Of a stretch of 54,833 nt of DNA, positions 6,966-17,044 are shown piece after piece (position 1 is the stretch's first letter; each line of letters starts with the position of its first letter). Both the position numbers and the translations under genes were made by a program. The stretch comes from Spirochaetaceae bacterium (lineage in GTDB: Bacteria; Spirochaetota; Spirochaetia; Treponematales; Treponemataceae), in NCBI GenBank assembly GCA_017623685.1, contig JAGAOP010000010.1, positions 1-54,833 of the forward strand, in the 5' to 3' direction. The notes below the pieces were generated by a model. It ran no database searches and had not been told where the DNA came from. It saw only the letters and a list, made by a program, of their open reading frames with translations.

Positions 6966-7663
6966 TGTATGTAAGAATATTTATTTTCTGACTTGCGACT
7001 GTATCTTACACCTAAATCTAGTTGATATTGCCAAACGGAGTCATAGGGTTCCATATCTCGATTTGTACCTAAATTGCCAAAATCCCATGACCCGTTCCCA
7101 TTTAACAAAATTGTCCAACGTTTAGCAACTGGTAATTCGACGCCTGCTAAACAGGCTGCTCCTAAATTAATGTAGTTCCATCGGTCTCCCATTTGGTATA
7201 AAAAATGCAGACCTAAACCTAAATTAATTCGTACGTATTCCCACATATTCATTTGCAACAGGGGAGCAGCAACTAGGTCAAAAGCAAAATTTAGCATATT
7301 TTTTTTAGCTTGAGGTACTTTGTTGAATTTATGGCTTATGGGATAATATACACTAAATCTTATAATACTATCTAAAGGTTGCATATTTTTAGTTTCTATT
7401 GCAAAATAAGCCCCAGCCATAAAATCGGTAAATACAAAGTTGCTGCGATTTTCCTTTTTAATTATTCGAGTTACCCAAGCTGTAGTTAAACCTTCGTTAA
7501 ATACAATATAAGGCTTTTCTTGAATCAGTGGAAATCCAGTTTTATCATCTATTAATAAGTTCTCATCAAAAGTTATGTGGTCATCTTGAACTACTTCAGT
7601 TTCATCTGAAAAAACAGGGGATAATATAAATAAAAACATTAAAACTGAATATAAAATTTTCAC
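6962..7663 (-). CDS. Secreted, probably outer-membrane beta-rich protein
   Basis: A 233-residue protein with a signal peptide (MKILYSVLMFLFILSPVFS, cleavage near residue 19). The mature chain has alternating aromatic and small residues typical of beta-barrel strands, for example YVRINLGLGLHFLYQMG and RWTILLNGNGSWDFGN, and ends near WQYQLDLGVRYSRK. It looks like a small treponemal outer-membrane protein, but no named family was recognised. GAGGT lies 5 bases before the ATG. It is the last gene of a minus-strand operon with three lipoproteins. Its stop codon overlaps the rnc stop on the other strand. Confidence 0.7.
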   Translation of the reverse strand: MKILYSVLMFLFILSPVFSDETEVVQDDHITFDENLLIDDKTGFPLIQEKPYIVFNEGLTTAWVTRIIKKENRSNFVFTDFMAGAYFAIETKNMQPLDSIIRFSVYYPISHKFNKVPQAKKNMLNFAFDLVAAPLLQMNMWEYVRINLGLGLHFLYQMGDRWNYINLGAACLAGVELPVAKRWTILLNGNGSWDFGNLGTNRDMEPYDSVWQYQLDLGVRYSRKSENKYSYIH

Positions 7664-7671
7664 GATTTACC

Positions 7672-8019
7672 TCAGTTTTTTACTTTGTAAAGTGTTAATT
7701 GAATGGAATTGCCATCTGAATCAGTCCAAACAAGATATAACATGTTTCCTCGTATATCCCATTCTGAAACAGTTTGGTAACCAGAAGAGGTATTAAAAGT
7801 TATAGCATTTAATAGTACAGTGTAGGTTCCTTCAGTTATTGAAATTTCTCCAGCATAATTTGTAATAGTTGCAGTAAAAGTACCATCGTCCATAAATACT
7901 ATTTTATCACCTCTATTATCTGCCCAGGTTCCAACAAAAGGACTTGGTTCAGCACAAGCAGAATACAAAAAAATTAGAGATAGAGTAATTAAAATAAAAA
8001 ATAAGGTTGTTTTCTTCAT
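7672..8019 (-). CDS. Small lipoprotein with lipocalin-like beta domain
   Basis: A 115-residue lipoprotein. The signal ends in the lipobox YSAC with Cys22. The mature part (PFVGTWADNRGDKIVFMDDG, then TFTATITNY, EGTYTVLL and GNMLYLVW) has the 'GTW ... F..DGTF' pattern of small lipocalin-like or copper-resistance-like beta-sandwich lipoproteins. Its function is unknown. The ATG follows the stop codon of the upstream FN3 lipoprotein with no gap, and the Shine-Dalgarno GGAGAAG lies inside that gene's last codons, which argues for coupled translation in one surface-protein operon. Confidence 0.72.
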   Translation of the reverse strand: MKKTTLFFILITLSLIFLYSACAEPSPFVGTWADNRGDKIVFMDDGTFTATITNYAGEISITEGTYTVLLNAITFNTSSGYQTVSEWDIRGNMLYLVWTDSDGNSIQLTLYKVKN

Positions 8020-10188
8020 TTATTCTTCTCCTATAGTCCAACTAACTTCACTTCTGGTAAAGCCTTCAGGCTCAATTCCATAGGTACCTCCACCTGCCGA
8101 ACCACCTTTTATTTCAATATTATCGTAATAAACCTTACCAGGATACATTCCTTTGCAAACCATGGTACCACTCATACTTCCATTAGCACTCATATTTGCA
8201 GAAGTATCTGTATTTCCTGTAACATTAAAATAAACGCCCTTAGTTGAATCATTATCAATGTAAAATTCAGCGAAATTTTCATAACGCATTGTAATATCAG
8301 CTCCAGCCCCTGCAATTTTTGCATGATATTTACAACTTCCACTTATAGATCCATAAATTGTTTCTTGACCTAACTTATCCATATCATTGGATTTGTGCAT
8401 TAAAGTTAGTTTTTTATGTGAAGCTTTCATGGTTTTGTTAAATTCACGCATATATTGGTCAGGGGTTAATGCACCATAGCCAATAACATATTCAGAATAC
8501 ATAGAACCTTGTTGCAAAGCATTCAAAGAGAGTACCTTGTAATAATAAATTTTCCCAGCCTTTGTTGTATCATCAATGTCAACAAAGGAGAAACCTGTAA
8601 CAGGATTTTCTGTTATTTTTCGATAACCACTATCTTTTTTGGTGGAACGATAAACGTGGTAACTGGCAGGATTATCATCTTTAGGTTTTGCCCAAGTAAT
8701 TTTAACAGGATAAACCCCTGAACTATTGGCAACCATATATTCAGAATCAAGTTTTTCGTGAATTGTTGCATATACAAATTCTGCTGGGAATGGAGAAGGG
8801 GCAGTAATTTCGCTAAAATTACTTTGTAAACCTTCCGAATTTCTTGTTTTTATTTTGTAATATGCAGCATTTTGATTAGTATTTAGGGTTATAGTATGAT
8901 AACCTTCTGCATCAACTTCTGTGGCTGAAGCTGAAGTAATTAATTCTGATACTTCAAAATCTATTGTACTTGAGCCATATATTTCGTATACATAACTAGT
9001 TCTTTCTTGTTCAGAACCAATTGCAGGCCACCATCTAATTGTATCTCCTGAATTTTTATTTTTTTCAGCTATAATTAAACTTGGTGGGCTAAGAATAAAT
9101 CCTTCTGCAGGATTTTCATCTGTAGGTCCAGAAGCAGAGAATTTACTCTTTAATTCAACTCCTAAATTATCAATAACAGAAGCTTGAACTTGATAGTAAT
9201 AATAAACATTTTCTTTTAATGAAACTGTATCATCAAAGGTGGTAGAAGTTGTTGTAGTTAAAAGCTTAAATGCTGAATCTGATGAACTTGTTCTAAATAC
9301 ATAGTATTTTACTTCTCCAGTTGATTGAACAGCATCCCATTCAAGTGAAATTTTATCAACTGTAGTTCCTCGGCCCTTTACAACCCTCATGTTTTGTGGC
9401 TGCTGAGGCGCGCCTTCTACTAATGCATAACCTAAAGCCAAAGAACTTTGAGCTGAAAGAGTACCATGCCTATTTCTTGCAAAAACAGAATAATAAAATT
9501 CAACACCTTGATTATTTTTGTCTATAGAATCTTCAAATTGAAGCCTATCAGATGTTACAGTTGCAATGTGAACAGCACCTGTTCCTGTAGAATCTTTTGT
9601 TCGATAAATTTCGTATTTATTTGCACCTTTTACTTCATTCCATTTTACAGTTATGGAATTAGTAGATTCCCCTAAACTTGCAGTTACATTTTTAGGACTT
9701 GCAAACAAAGTTCCATATTGGCTTTCAGTATAAGGGCTAGATCCATATTTTTGTCTTGAATTTTCTGCAGAAACTCTGTAATAGTAGCGATTATTATATT
9801 CTTGGGAATATGAATCTGCTGAATCTAAAATTACATCAACATAGCTTGTTCCATAAACAGATAATTCTAAAACTTCAAACATTGATTCATCTGGTTCAAT
9901 ATATAATCCATTAGGGTCTGGAGAAACTACAGCTTTTTCTAGTCGATAAGATACAGCTCCTTCAACACTAGACCAAGTAATGTTTATATCAGAAGGAGAC
10001 ATATTTTGAGAAACAAAAAGCTGCGAAGGAGTTTGTAATTCTGTAATTATAGCTTCTTCGTAAAGTAATCCCGTTAAAGTACCATTAGGAATATTTGACA
10101 TAGGCACTTTTTCTTGAAATAACTCCGCACAACCGGTTAATCCCAACAAAAAGAATAGAGTTAAAAAATTTATTACCCTTATTTTCAT
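8020..10188 (-). CDS. Multi-FN3 lipoprotein
   Basis: A 722-residue lipoprotein (signal VINFLTLFFLLGLTGC, Cys20). About five fibronectin type III modules follow, starting near residues 55, 163, 262, 365 and 475. Each has the characteristic 'ITW...GA..Y.I.R' core, as in ITVKWNEVKGANKYEIYRT and ISLEWDAVQSTGEVKYYVFR. Residues 580-722 form a separate Gly/Ser-rich C-terminal domain (ANMSANGSMSGTMVCKGMYP). FN3 arrays usually act as spacers or adhesive modules on the cell surface; no enzyme domain is visible. The next gene upstream encodes a larger relative. AAGGA about 7 bases before the ATG serves as the ribosome-binding site. Confidence 0.85.
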   Translation of the reverse strand: MKIRVINFLTLFFLLGLTGCAELFQEKVPMSNIPNGTLTGLLYEEAIITELQTPSQLFVSQNMSPSDINITWSSVEGAVSYRLEKAVVSPDPNGLYIEPDESMFEVLELSVYGTSYVDVILDSADSYSQEYNNRYYYRVSAENSRQKYGSSPYTESQYGTLFASPKNVTASLGESTNSITVKWNEVKGANKYEIYRTKDSTGTGAVHIATVTSDRLQFEDSIDKNNQGVEFYYSVFARNRHGTLSAQSSLALGYALVEGAPQQPQNMRVVKGRGTTVDKISLEWDAVQSTGEVKYYVFRTSSSDSAFKLLTTTTSTTFDDTVSLKENVYYYYQVQASVIDNLGVELKSKFSASGPTDENPAEGFILSPPSLIIAEKNKNSGDTIRWWPAIGSEQERTSYVYEIYGSSTIDFEVSELITSASATEVDAEGYHTITLNTNQNAAYYKIKTRNSEGLQSNFSEITAPSPFPAEFVYATIHEKLDSEYMVANSSGVYPVKITWAKPKDDNPASYHVYRSTKKDSGYRKITENPVTGFSFVDIDDTTKAGKIYYYKVLSLNALQQGSMYSEYVIGYGALTPDQYMREFNKTMKASHKKLTLMHKSNDMDKLGQETIYGSISGSCKYHAKIAGAGADITMRYENFAEFYIDNDSTKGVYFNVTGNTDTSANMSANGSMSGTMVCKGMYPGKVYYDNIEIKGGSAGGGTYGIEPEGFTRSEVSWTIGEE

Positions 10189-10198
10189 TATTTATTCC

Positions 10199-13100
10199 TT
10201 AATATTTAAACAAACTACCTATTTCTTGTGTATAACATTCTTTAGTTTGTTCGTTGTATGTTGCTCTGAAAGTTCCAGACGAAGAATTTAGATCTTCTAT
10301 AACTACAGTACCTGAATACATACCTATTCCTGTTTTTTCAGAAAAAGTTAAGGTACTTGTTTTAGTTTTTGATCCAGATAAGGAACCCCATATACCAGCA
10401 CATACAGCTCCATATTTTTGAGGCTTTTGACCAGTAGCAGTTGCATATCCATACAAATTTCCAGAAATATTTTGAAAGTTTGGACCAGGAGTTTTGAAAG
10501 TATAGGTTCTATCATATCCAACATTACTTTCACTAACACTAGAATAAGTATTATTATACAAACTGTCACCAATAGAAGTCGCTGCAACTAAAGCAAACTC
10601 GTCGATGGTTATTTGTCTTGCACCCCATTTTACATAGTTATTTTCATAACCATCTGACCACGTGTAATCTGGAATAGCACTGTAACTACGTTTACCGTCC
10701 TTTTCTCGATATGCACGGATTCTAAAGTAATGTTTATAGTCCCTTAAAACTTTTAAGTAACCACTTGAATTATCCACTTCTTCTTGGAATAATTTTTTAG
10801 ACATCAACTCCGCATTAGAAAGTGGAACATCTAATATAATATTCCAATCACTTGAAATATTATGATTTAATACTTCGATAACATAACCATTTATCATTCT
10901 ATTTGAAACATTACCAATCTCGATAGAAGTCCATTTTATTAATTCAGAATAACCATTTCCATTGCTTCTTTGGTCTCTACTAGCACTTGTAATTTCTGGT
11001 TTTGGAATGATAAATCCTGCAGCTGCTTTTTCAGTTACGTCATAATCATCCATTTTTGTGTCAGAAAAAGAAATGTATTTTTCATCTAAATCTGGAGAAG
11101 ATTGTTCTGTGTCATATACTAAACCAATAACGTATTCATAAACCTTTCCAGGAACAGCAGAGGTATCTATATATTGAGTTGTTTCTACTGTACTTAAATA
11201 AGTCCAAGCTGTAGTTTTTTCTTCTTTTCGATAAACTTGGTAACTTGGTTGAACTGTACTGGACAAGACTGGTTTTTCCCAATTTACATAAATATTGTTG
11301 TTAATAGCAGTTGTTTCTTCTCCAGATAAAGATGTAATTTGCCAACCTTTAGAAGCTGTAACATTCCAACCATATCCTAAAGCAGACCCTCTAGAAAAAG
11401 GAATATCGGTAAAAGTTGCTTCTTGAATAGTAAGATTTTTTGGCGAAGTAGTGTAGTCATATTCTGGTGAATCAGAAGAGGAAACTAAAGGAATTACAAC
11501 ATAATCAAAGGGGCAACCCCATTTAATTTGTTCCTGAGCAGTTTGCCAAGAAACAGTTTCATCAGTTTGAATAATAGATGAATCTTTTAATGAAAAGGAT
11601 GTACCATCAGTTGTGACAGTTACAGCCTCTTTTATTTCACCAATAGAACCTAACAGTGAAACATTTATATCATTTTCGGTATTAACAAGATAGGTTTCAG
11701 TTGATTTGTATAAATCAATTCCACCTGGGGCAATATGGTACCGATTTCTAATTACAGCATAGGCACTAGCCCCTTGTATTTTTTCCCAAGATACTTCGAT
11801 GTAATCAGAAGAAATAGATTTTTTAGCTACTGTATTAATTAAAGCAGGACCTATAAGATGTGTTGTAATTTCTCTACTAATTGAATCTGTTTCAGATAGT
11901 GTTTCTGTAGTTTTTTGATAAGTTTCCCCATCTGAATTTAAGGTTAAAGAATTTTTTGATATATATGTCTTTGCTTCAAGTTTTACAGTTATAGGAAGTC
12001 CAGAAACAGTCCAATCATTATAACCTGGAATCTTTTCAAAAGAATATTCTGTTGGATTAGTTGTATCAATTTTTTCGCTATCTTGTATTTGATATTTTTG
12101 AGCACATTTTATATCATCGTATTTTGCTGAAAGAGAATAACTAGTAGCAAAATTTACTTTGTCCCACTCAATATTAAGAGAATCATAAGAATATTCTTTA
12201 ATTCTAGGTTGTGGAATTCCTGCAGTTGAACCTTCTAACCCACTTGTACCCTTTGTAATAAAGGTAGTAGCGTACAAAACATAAGTTCGTTTTGTATCAG
12301 GGGCAGTTTCTAATTCCAAATGAATTGTATCTCCTGTATTTTTACCTTCTAAAGCAGCATAAATTTCATCATTTGAAACTAAGGTTCCTTCGCCATTGAA
12401 ATCTTCATCTTCCCAATATCTTATACTGTAAGTATAAGTTTCGTTATAGTCCCATTCCATAACAATTTTGTCTGAATATCCAGACAAAATAGAAAATTCT
12501 TTTATGGTAGGTTGTTCTATATTTTTAGTTATTAAAATTTGACCAATAGCATAAACCGTATCTAAAGCAGAAGAACTATCCATATTACCTTGTGGTACTA
12601 TGTGAAGTTTATATTTGTAGTAACCATTGGTATCTGTCTCTAAATTAAATGTTCTAACGAAATTATTTACATCTTGAATAGTATCAAACCATTGAACTAT
12701 TCCTTGTTGACTTTCAGAACTGGTTGTACCATCTCCCATAAAGGCATTAAATGATTCTTCTATAATGAAATCATATTCATCTTCTTTTCCAAAAGTTTCC
12801 CAGTTTAAGCCAAAATTCAACGTAGAAGAAACAAAAGCAGTTCCATCTTCATTTTTTTCAGCTAAGTAATCAGCAGTCTTAAAAAATGGGTTAGCTAAAA
12901 TCCAGCCTTCCACTAGAGAAGTTGATAAATCCGAAGTAATTACCCTTGTTGAATTATCTGCAAAAGCTTGAATTTTATATTCGTAGATAACCCCTCGTTC
13001 TAAGGCTTGATTATCTATCCATGTAACAATTTCACCGGGTACATATTCAGTATATCCGAAATTTGTTTTTCCCAAGGATTCATCTGTAGGGTCTTTTCCA

Positions 13101-14005
13101 AAATAAGTTGTAATGGGAACAAATTCATCATCAGAATCTTTAACTCGTCTATATATTTTAAAGAATAGAGGTTTTTGTTCATAAACATCAGAAGAAACTG
13201 CAACATCAACTAATTCTGGAAGTTGAAAAGAAATCTTAATATAATCTTTTGAAACTCCCCCTGTAGCCATAGTATCTTCAGGGGAATTTGGTCTAAGTCG
13301 TCTAGCAGTTGCTGCATTTATTGTTTCGCTGGCTTCTATAGAATTTTGATCTAAAACTAGATAGGCTTCAACCGTATAAGAATAGTCTGTGTGTGGTAAA
13401 AGATTTTCAAAGGTAACAGATGTTTCTTTTGATTCAGAACCATTTAATAGTATTCGTGAAACTTCATTTCCTTTAGAATCAGAACAAATTACTGTATAAC
13501 GAACTTGATTTTGATAAGCATCCACATTTCCCATGTACCAATAAACTGTAGCTGTACTATCAGATTGATTTTCTAAACCAACAATATCACTAATAGTAGG
13601 TTGTCCAAGACTTGTCCCTCTAACAACTTCGCTATAAGGACTTTCATTTCCATAAGGATCTACTGCTGTTATTTTATAATACATATCAGTTCCAGAAGGA
13701 ACTTTCATTGTGTAAATAGTGGAAGCGTCCTTTGTTTCCCCAATTTGAACAAAATTATCAAAGGGGGAGGGAGCTCTATAGATGTAATATCTTATGGCAT
13801 CTTTTATTGGAGTCCAAGAAAGAATTATTTCTTGTTTTAACCCTTGGGTGGAAGTTAAACCTTCGGGTTTTCCCCAACTTTTTGAATTATTTGAAATGAT
13901 TTGCTGAGCAGTTCCAGGCTCAGGAAGCAATTGATTTTGACAAGCAAAACAAAATAATATCGCAAAAATAATTGATAGTAAAATTAGGATATCAAATTTT
14001 TTCAT
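10199..14005 (-). CDS. Giant multi-FN3 lipoprotein
   Basis: A 1268-residue lipoprotein with signal KFDILILLSIIFAILFCFAC (lipidated Cys22). Roughly nine FN3-like modules run from residue 45 to about 1100, for example EIILSWTPIKDAIRYYIYRA, IEVSWEKIQGASAYAVIRN and IYVNWEKPVLSSTVQPSYQV. The terminal 150 residues form a Gly-rich beta domain (GNLYGYATATGQ, GIGMYSGTVVIED) that resembles the end of the neighbouring 722-residue paralogue. GGAGGG precedes the ATG at 14005, and the nine-residue longer form lacks this support. The gene heads the four-gene operon running to 6962. The product is probably exposed on the cell surface or in the periplasm. Ligand unknown. Confidence 0.85.
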   Translation of the reverse strand: MKKFDILILLSIIFAILFCFACQNQLLPEPGTAQQIISNNSKSWGKPEGLTSTQGLKQEIILSWTPIKDAIRYYIYRAPSPFDNFVQIGETKDASTIYTMKVPSGTDMYYKITAVDPYGNESPYSEVVRGTSLGQPTISDIVGLENQSDSTATVYWYMGNVDAYQNQVRYTVICSDSKGNEVSRILLNGSESKETSVTFENLLPHTDYSYTVEAYLVLDQNSIEASETINAATARRLRPNSPEDTMATGGVSKDYIKISFQLPELVDVAVSSDVYEQKPLFFKIYRRVKDSDDEFVPITTYFGKDPTDESLGKTNFGYTEYVPGEIVTWIDNQALERGVIYEYKIQAFADNSTRVITSDLSTSLVEGWILANPFFKTADYLAEKNEDGTAFVSSTLNFGLNWETFGKEDEYDFIIEESFNAFMGDGTTSSESQQGIVQWFDTIQDVNNFVRTFNLETDTNGYYKYKLHIVPQGNMDSSSALDTVYAIGQILITKNIEQPTIKEFSILSGYSDKIVMEWDYNETYTYSIRYWEDEDFNGEGTLVSNDEIYAALEGKNTGDTIHLELETAPDTKRTYVLYATTFITKGTSGLEGSTAGIPQPRIKEYSYDSLNIEWDKVNFATSYSLSAKYDDIKCAQKYQIQDSEKIDTTNPTEYSFEKIPGYNDWTVSGLPITVKLEAKTYISKNSLTLNSDGETYQKTTETLSETDSISREITTHLIGPALINTVAKKSISSDYIEVSWEKIQGASAYAVIRNRYHIAPGGIDLYKSTETYLVNTENDINVSLLGSIGEIKEAVTVTTDGTSFSLKDSSIIQTDETVSWQTAQEQIKWGCPFDYVVIPLVSSSDSPEYDYTTSPKNLTIQEATFTDIPFSRGSALGYGWNVTASKGWQITSLSGEETTAINNNIYVNWEKPVLSSTVQPSYQVYRKEEKTTAWTYLSTVETTQYIDTSAVPGKVYEYVIGLVYDTEQSSPDLDEKYISFSDTKMDDYDVTEKAAAGFIIPKPEITSASRDQRSNGNGYSELIKWTSIEIGNVSNRMINGYVIEVLNHNISSDWNIILDVPLSNAELMSKKLFQEEVDNSSGYLKVLRDYKHYFRIRAYREKDGKRSYSAIPDYTWSDGYENNYVKWGARQITIDEFALVAATSIGDSLYNNTYSSVSESNVGYDRTYTFKTPGPNFQNISGNLYGYATATGQKPQKYGAVCAGIWGSLSGSKTKTSTLTFSEKTGIGMYSGTVVIEDLNSSSGTFRATYNEQTKECYTQEIGSLFKY

Positions 14006-14058
14006 TTTTGATGCCCTCCTTTTGTAAAACAATATACAAGTATTTCAATAAGCACTTC

Positions 14059-15474
14059 CTATTCTAAATTGTCCATAAGCCACTGTCTAAAATCAGTATA
14101 TGTTGATGTCATTGGAATGGAATTATCTGGCAAAGCCAAAACTTTTTCAAGTCTATCAGGCATTGAAGGTTCTCGACCAATAGCTTTTAGAACTGTATCT
14201 CCAAATTTTGAAGGATGAGCTGTTTCAAGTAAAATTCCTACAGCACGCTTTTCAATAATGCTAGATGCCCAATCAGGAATACTTGGAGTAAGACCAGGTT
14301 CATTAATGTTTCCAGAAAGTCCTCCCATAAGATTTTCCATGCCATTTCGACGAATGTCATCCCATGCCTTCCAAGCTACAGAGCCATGGGGATCAATTAT
14401 ATATCCTGTTCTAGAATGGCAACTCTTAATTGCATCCATTGTACCTTTATCATCAAGCCAATAGGAAGCGAAAAGGCTTCTAACTTCTTCTAAAGAATAC
14501 ATATGTCTGATTCTTTCATAATTACTAGGAGAACCTACATCCATGGCATTAGAAAGAGTTTGAACAGAAGCCCTAGGTGTATATTTTCCTGTTGCAATCC
14601 AATCTGGAACTGTTCGATTTGCATTTGTTGCAGCAACAAAACCAGAAATAGGAGCTCCCATTTCCTTAGCAATAAGTCCAGATGTAAGATTTCCAAAGTT
14701 CCCAGAAGGTACCACCGCAATAATCGAAGGATTTTCGATTTTATTGTCCCGTGGAGAACGATTTTTTACAACTAATGAAGCATATGTATAATAAAAACTT
14801 TGTGGCAAAAGTCTTGAAATATTTATTGAATTAGCTGAGGAAAGTCTAAACTTTTGACGCAACTCTTTATCTGTAAAAGCAGTTTTTACTAATCTTTGAC
14901 AATCATCAAAATTACCCTTGACACGTAGAGCTCTAACATTTCCAGTAAAAGTTGAAAGTTGTTTTTCTTGAAGTTTGCTAATCTTTCCTTCTGGATATAA
15001 AATAGTTACATCTAAACCAGGTACATTGTGAAAAGCACTTCCTACAGCACTACCTGTATCTCCAGAAGTTGCCACTAGAATATGTAGTGGAGTATTTTCA
15101 TCTCGGTTAAAGTAGGACATAACACGAGCCATAAATCTTGCCCCGAAATCTTTGAAGGCACAAGTGGGTCCGTGAAACAACTCTAAAACATAGGAAACTG
15201 GATCTAATGGAACAACTTGAGCATTAAAGGGGTAGGCGTCTGCAATAATCGACTGTAAATTTGAATCGTTAATTTCGCCTTCTACAAAAAGTTTAGCTGA
15301 TTCATAGGCAACATCTCTAAAAGATGGTTCTGGAGTTTTACCTAAAAAAGCCTTATTCAGTAGTGGAATTTCAACTGGCATGTACAAACCACCAGTTTGA
15401 GGATTCATGCCATTTAATACCGCTGTTTTAAAATCTACTGAAACTGAAGAATCTCTTGTATCTGTATAAATCAT
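14059..15474 (-). CDS. thrC: Threonine synthase
   Basis: Pyridoxal-phosphate enzyme converting O-phosphohomoserine to threonine. The 471-residue product shows the PLP-lysine motif HGPTCAFKDFGARF near residue 105, the phosphate-binding ATSGDTGSAVG loop near residue 135, and VPSGNFGNLTSGLIAKEMG near residue 245. Its length fits the longer threonine-synthase class found in proteobacteria and yeast. No other threonine-pathway gene is in the window. A minus-strand promoter (TTGTCA-17-TATATT) precedes the ATG, with AAGG as ribosome-binding site. Confidence 0.94.
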   Translation of the reverse strand: MIYTDTRDSSVSVDFKTAVLNGMNPQTGGLYMPVEIPLLNKAFLGKTPEPSFRDVAYESAKLFVEGEINDSNLQSIIADAYPFNAQVVPLDPVSYVLELFHGPTCAFKDFGARFMARVMSYFNRDENTPLHILVATSGDTGSAVGSAFHNVPGLDVTILYPEGKISKLQEKQLSTFTGNVRALRVKGNFDDCQRLVKTAFTDKELRQKFRLSSANSINISRLLPQSFYYTYASLVVKNRSPRDNKIENPSIIAVVPSGNFGNLTSGLIAKEMGAPISGFVAATNANRTVPDWIATGKYTPRASVQTLSNAMDVGSPSNYERIRHMYSLEEVRSLFASYWLDDKGTMDAIKSCHSRTGYIIDPHGSVAWKAWDDIRRNGMENLMGGLSGNINEPGLTPSIPDWASSIIEKRAVGILLETAHPSKFGDTVLKAIGREPSMPDRLEKVLALPDNSIPMTSTYTDFRQWLMDNLE

Positions 15475-15502
15475 GACTATTACCTTAAAAACTATGCTTT
15501 AA

Positions 15503-15531
15503 AATATAACATAAACAGTCAATAATGACAA
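15503..15531 (-). promoter_or_regulatory. Promoter for thrC
   Basis: On the minus strand TTGTCA (15531-15526), a 17-base spacer and TATATT (15508-15503), about 30 bases before the thrC ATG. I saw no T-box or attenuator structure in the 140-base gap between cca and thrC. Confidence 0.6.
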
Positions 15532-15615
15532 GACTGTATCTTTTTGTCTAATTCTTTTAACATAAAGATACAAATATGTTAATTTTTTAGTTTATTATTC
15601 AATGAATATTCACCT

Positions 15616-17007
15616 TTAAATTATCCCATCTCTTTTCGCTATATTAATGGCTATTCGTAAAAGATTTTCCTTTGTGTTACATTCTGGCTCATCTAAAACT
15701 GTTTCAAAAAGTTCTTGTAAAATTCTTCCCATAGCCTTTCCAGTAGGGATTCCATTAGCAATTAAATCGGAACCATTTACAGCTAAATTTTTTAAACATA
15801 AGGCTTCATTTTTTGATTCTATTTGTTTGATCCTGTCCATTAATTCAATTAAATTTTGGCTCCACCTACCTTCTTTAATAACAGGTGGTGTACGAGTCAT
15901 TCCGTATACATCTGCAATTCGTAAATCAAATAAATCAGGAATTGCTGGACTAGTTACTCTAACAATAAAACGTCTAATAGCAGCCTCTGACCATGTTCCA
16001 TCATAATGAAACATATGATTATTTATCAAATGGCAAACATATTCTGTTTCTGATTTTGGAAAACGTAGTCTTGTCATTATTTCTAGAGTGATTTTGCTAG
16101 ATAACTTTTCGTGATTAAAAAAAGTATAAATTGTTTGTCCATCACGCTGCTGTGTTTTTTTTACTCCAGGTTTCCCTATATCATGAAATAATGCCGCAAG
16201 TCTAACTGCCAGATTTTCTTTTGAAGCACCATCGCAAGCATAAAATAAGTGATCTAGCACATCAAATTGATGAAACCCTCTACAATCAGCTTGAATTACA
16301 TTTCTACATTCAATTAACTCTGGAATAAAATGGGCTAGGATTCCAGTTTTTTCCATTAAAAAAAGAGCTTTTGAAGGTATATCTGTTTTTAAGATTTTTA
16401 TAAATTCATCTCGAAACCGTTCAATAGAGATTTGAAAGGTTTTATGCAAAGTTTTTGGAATAGCCTCCAAAGTAGCTTTTTCGATTTGAAACCCTAACTG
16501 AGAAGAAAACCTAATACCTCGAATGGCACGTAATCCATCTTCTAAAAATCGATCTTCTGGGTTACCAACAGTTTTTATTAATTTATTTTTTATATCCATT
16601 TGTCCATTAAATGGATCTACTAATAAACCATCTTTTAAGGAAGCAGCCATAGCATTCATTGTAAAATCCCTACGAGACAAATCACCTTCTATGTCATGTC
16701 CAAATTCAACCTTGTCAGGATGTCGTCCATCGCTATAACCTGATTCAGTTCTAAAAGTAGTAACTTCTATTGATTCACCATGAAATAAAACGGTAACAGT
16801 ACCGTGGGCTATTCCTGTAGGAATTACCTTTGGAAAAATTGAAATAACTTGCTCCGGTGTTGCATCTGTTGCCACATCCCAATCAGCAACGGTTTTACCA
16901 CATACCATATCTCGAAGGGCTCCCCCAACTAAAAAAGCTTGGTATCCATTTTCTTGAAAAACACTGTTCATTTTTTTTAGAATTAAGGGAATTTTTATAT
17001 GTTTCAT
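15616..17007 (-). CDS. cca: CCA-adding (or poly(A)) tRNA nucleotidyltransferase with HD domain
   Basis: A class II nucleotidyltransferase that adds or repairs the tRNA 3' CCA, which the two tRNA genes here do not encode. The 463-residue product has FLVGGALRDM (residues 25-34) and the catalytic DWDVATD (42-48). RRDFTMNAMA follows, then an HD phosphohydrolase module (LAALFHDIGKPG) in the middle. HD-containing members include CCA enzymes, so the CCA role is preferred over poly(A) polymerase. The chosen ATG at 17007 begins the family homology. It has no Shine-Dalgarno, and a TATAAT box ends six bases upstream, so the mRNA may be leaderless. The gene is divergent from thiN. Confidence 0.9.
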   Translation of the reverse strand: MKHIKIPLILKKMNSVFQENGYQAFLVGGALRDMVCGKTVADWDVATDATPEQVISIFPKVIPTGIAHGTVTVLFHGESIEVTTFRTESGYSDGRHPDKVEFGHDIEGDLSRRDFTMNAMAASLKDGLLVDPFNGQMDIKNKLIKTVGNPEDRFLEDGLRAIRGIRFSSQLGFQIEKATLEAIPKTLHKTFQISIERFRDEFIKILKTDIPSKALFLMEKTGILAHFIPELIECRNVIQADCRGFHQFDVLDHLFYACDGASKENLAVRLAALFHDIGKPGVKKTQQRDGQTIYTFFNHEKLSSKITLEIMTRLRFPKSETEYVCHLINNHMFHYDGTWSEAAIRRFIVRVTSPAIPDLFDLRIADVYGMTRTPPVIKEGRWSQNLIELMDRIKQIESKNEALCLKNLAVNGSDLIANGIPTGKAMGRILQELFETVLDEPECNTKENLLRIAINIAKRDGII

Positions 17008-17009
17008 GT

Positions 17010-17019
17010 TATAATTATA
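17010..17019. promoter_or_regulatory. Shared palindromic -10 box between cca and thiN
   Basis: The 10-base palindrome TATAATTATA contains TATAAT on both strands. It is a -10 element for thiN on the plus strand (17010-17015), giving a 22-base leader with AAGGA. It is a -10 element for cca on the minus strand (17019-17014), with the start codon exactly where transcription would begin. The -35 matches are weak on both sides. Confidence 0.5.
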
Positions 17020-17044
17020 TAGCATAAATAAGGAAATTAAAAGC

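Noticed and set aside
13015..13209. Short open frames inside the FN3, thrC, clpC and other genes on either strand
   Set aside because: They lie in other frames of well-supported genes, lack ribosome-binding sites and give low-complexity products typical of shadow frames.
15475..15615. T-box or threonine attenuator before thrC
   Set aside because: Only a plain promoter and ribosome-binding site are visible; no run of Thr codons or T-box consensus.
16985..17044. TPP riboswitch before the thiamine pyrophosphokinase
   Set aside because: The gap between the divergent genes is far too short and has no thi-box sequence.
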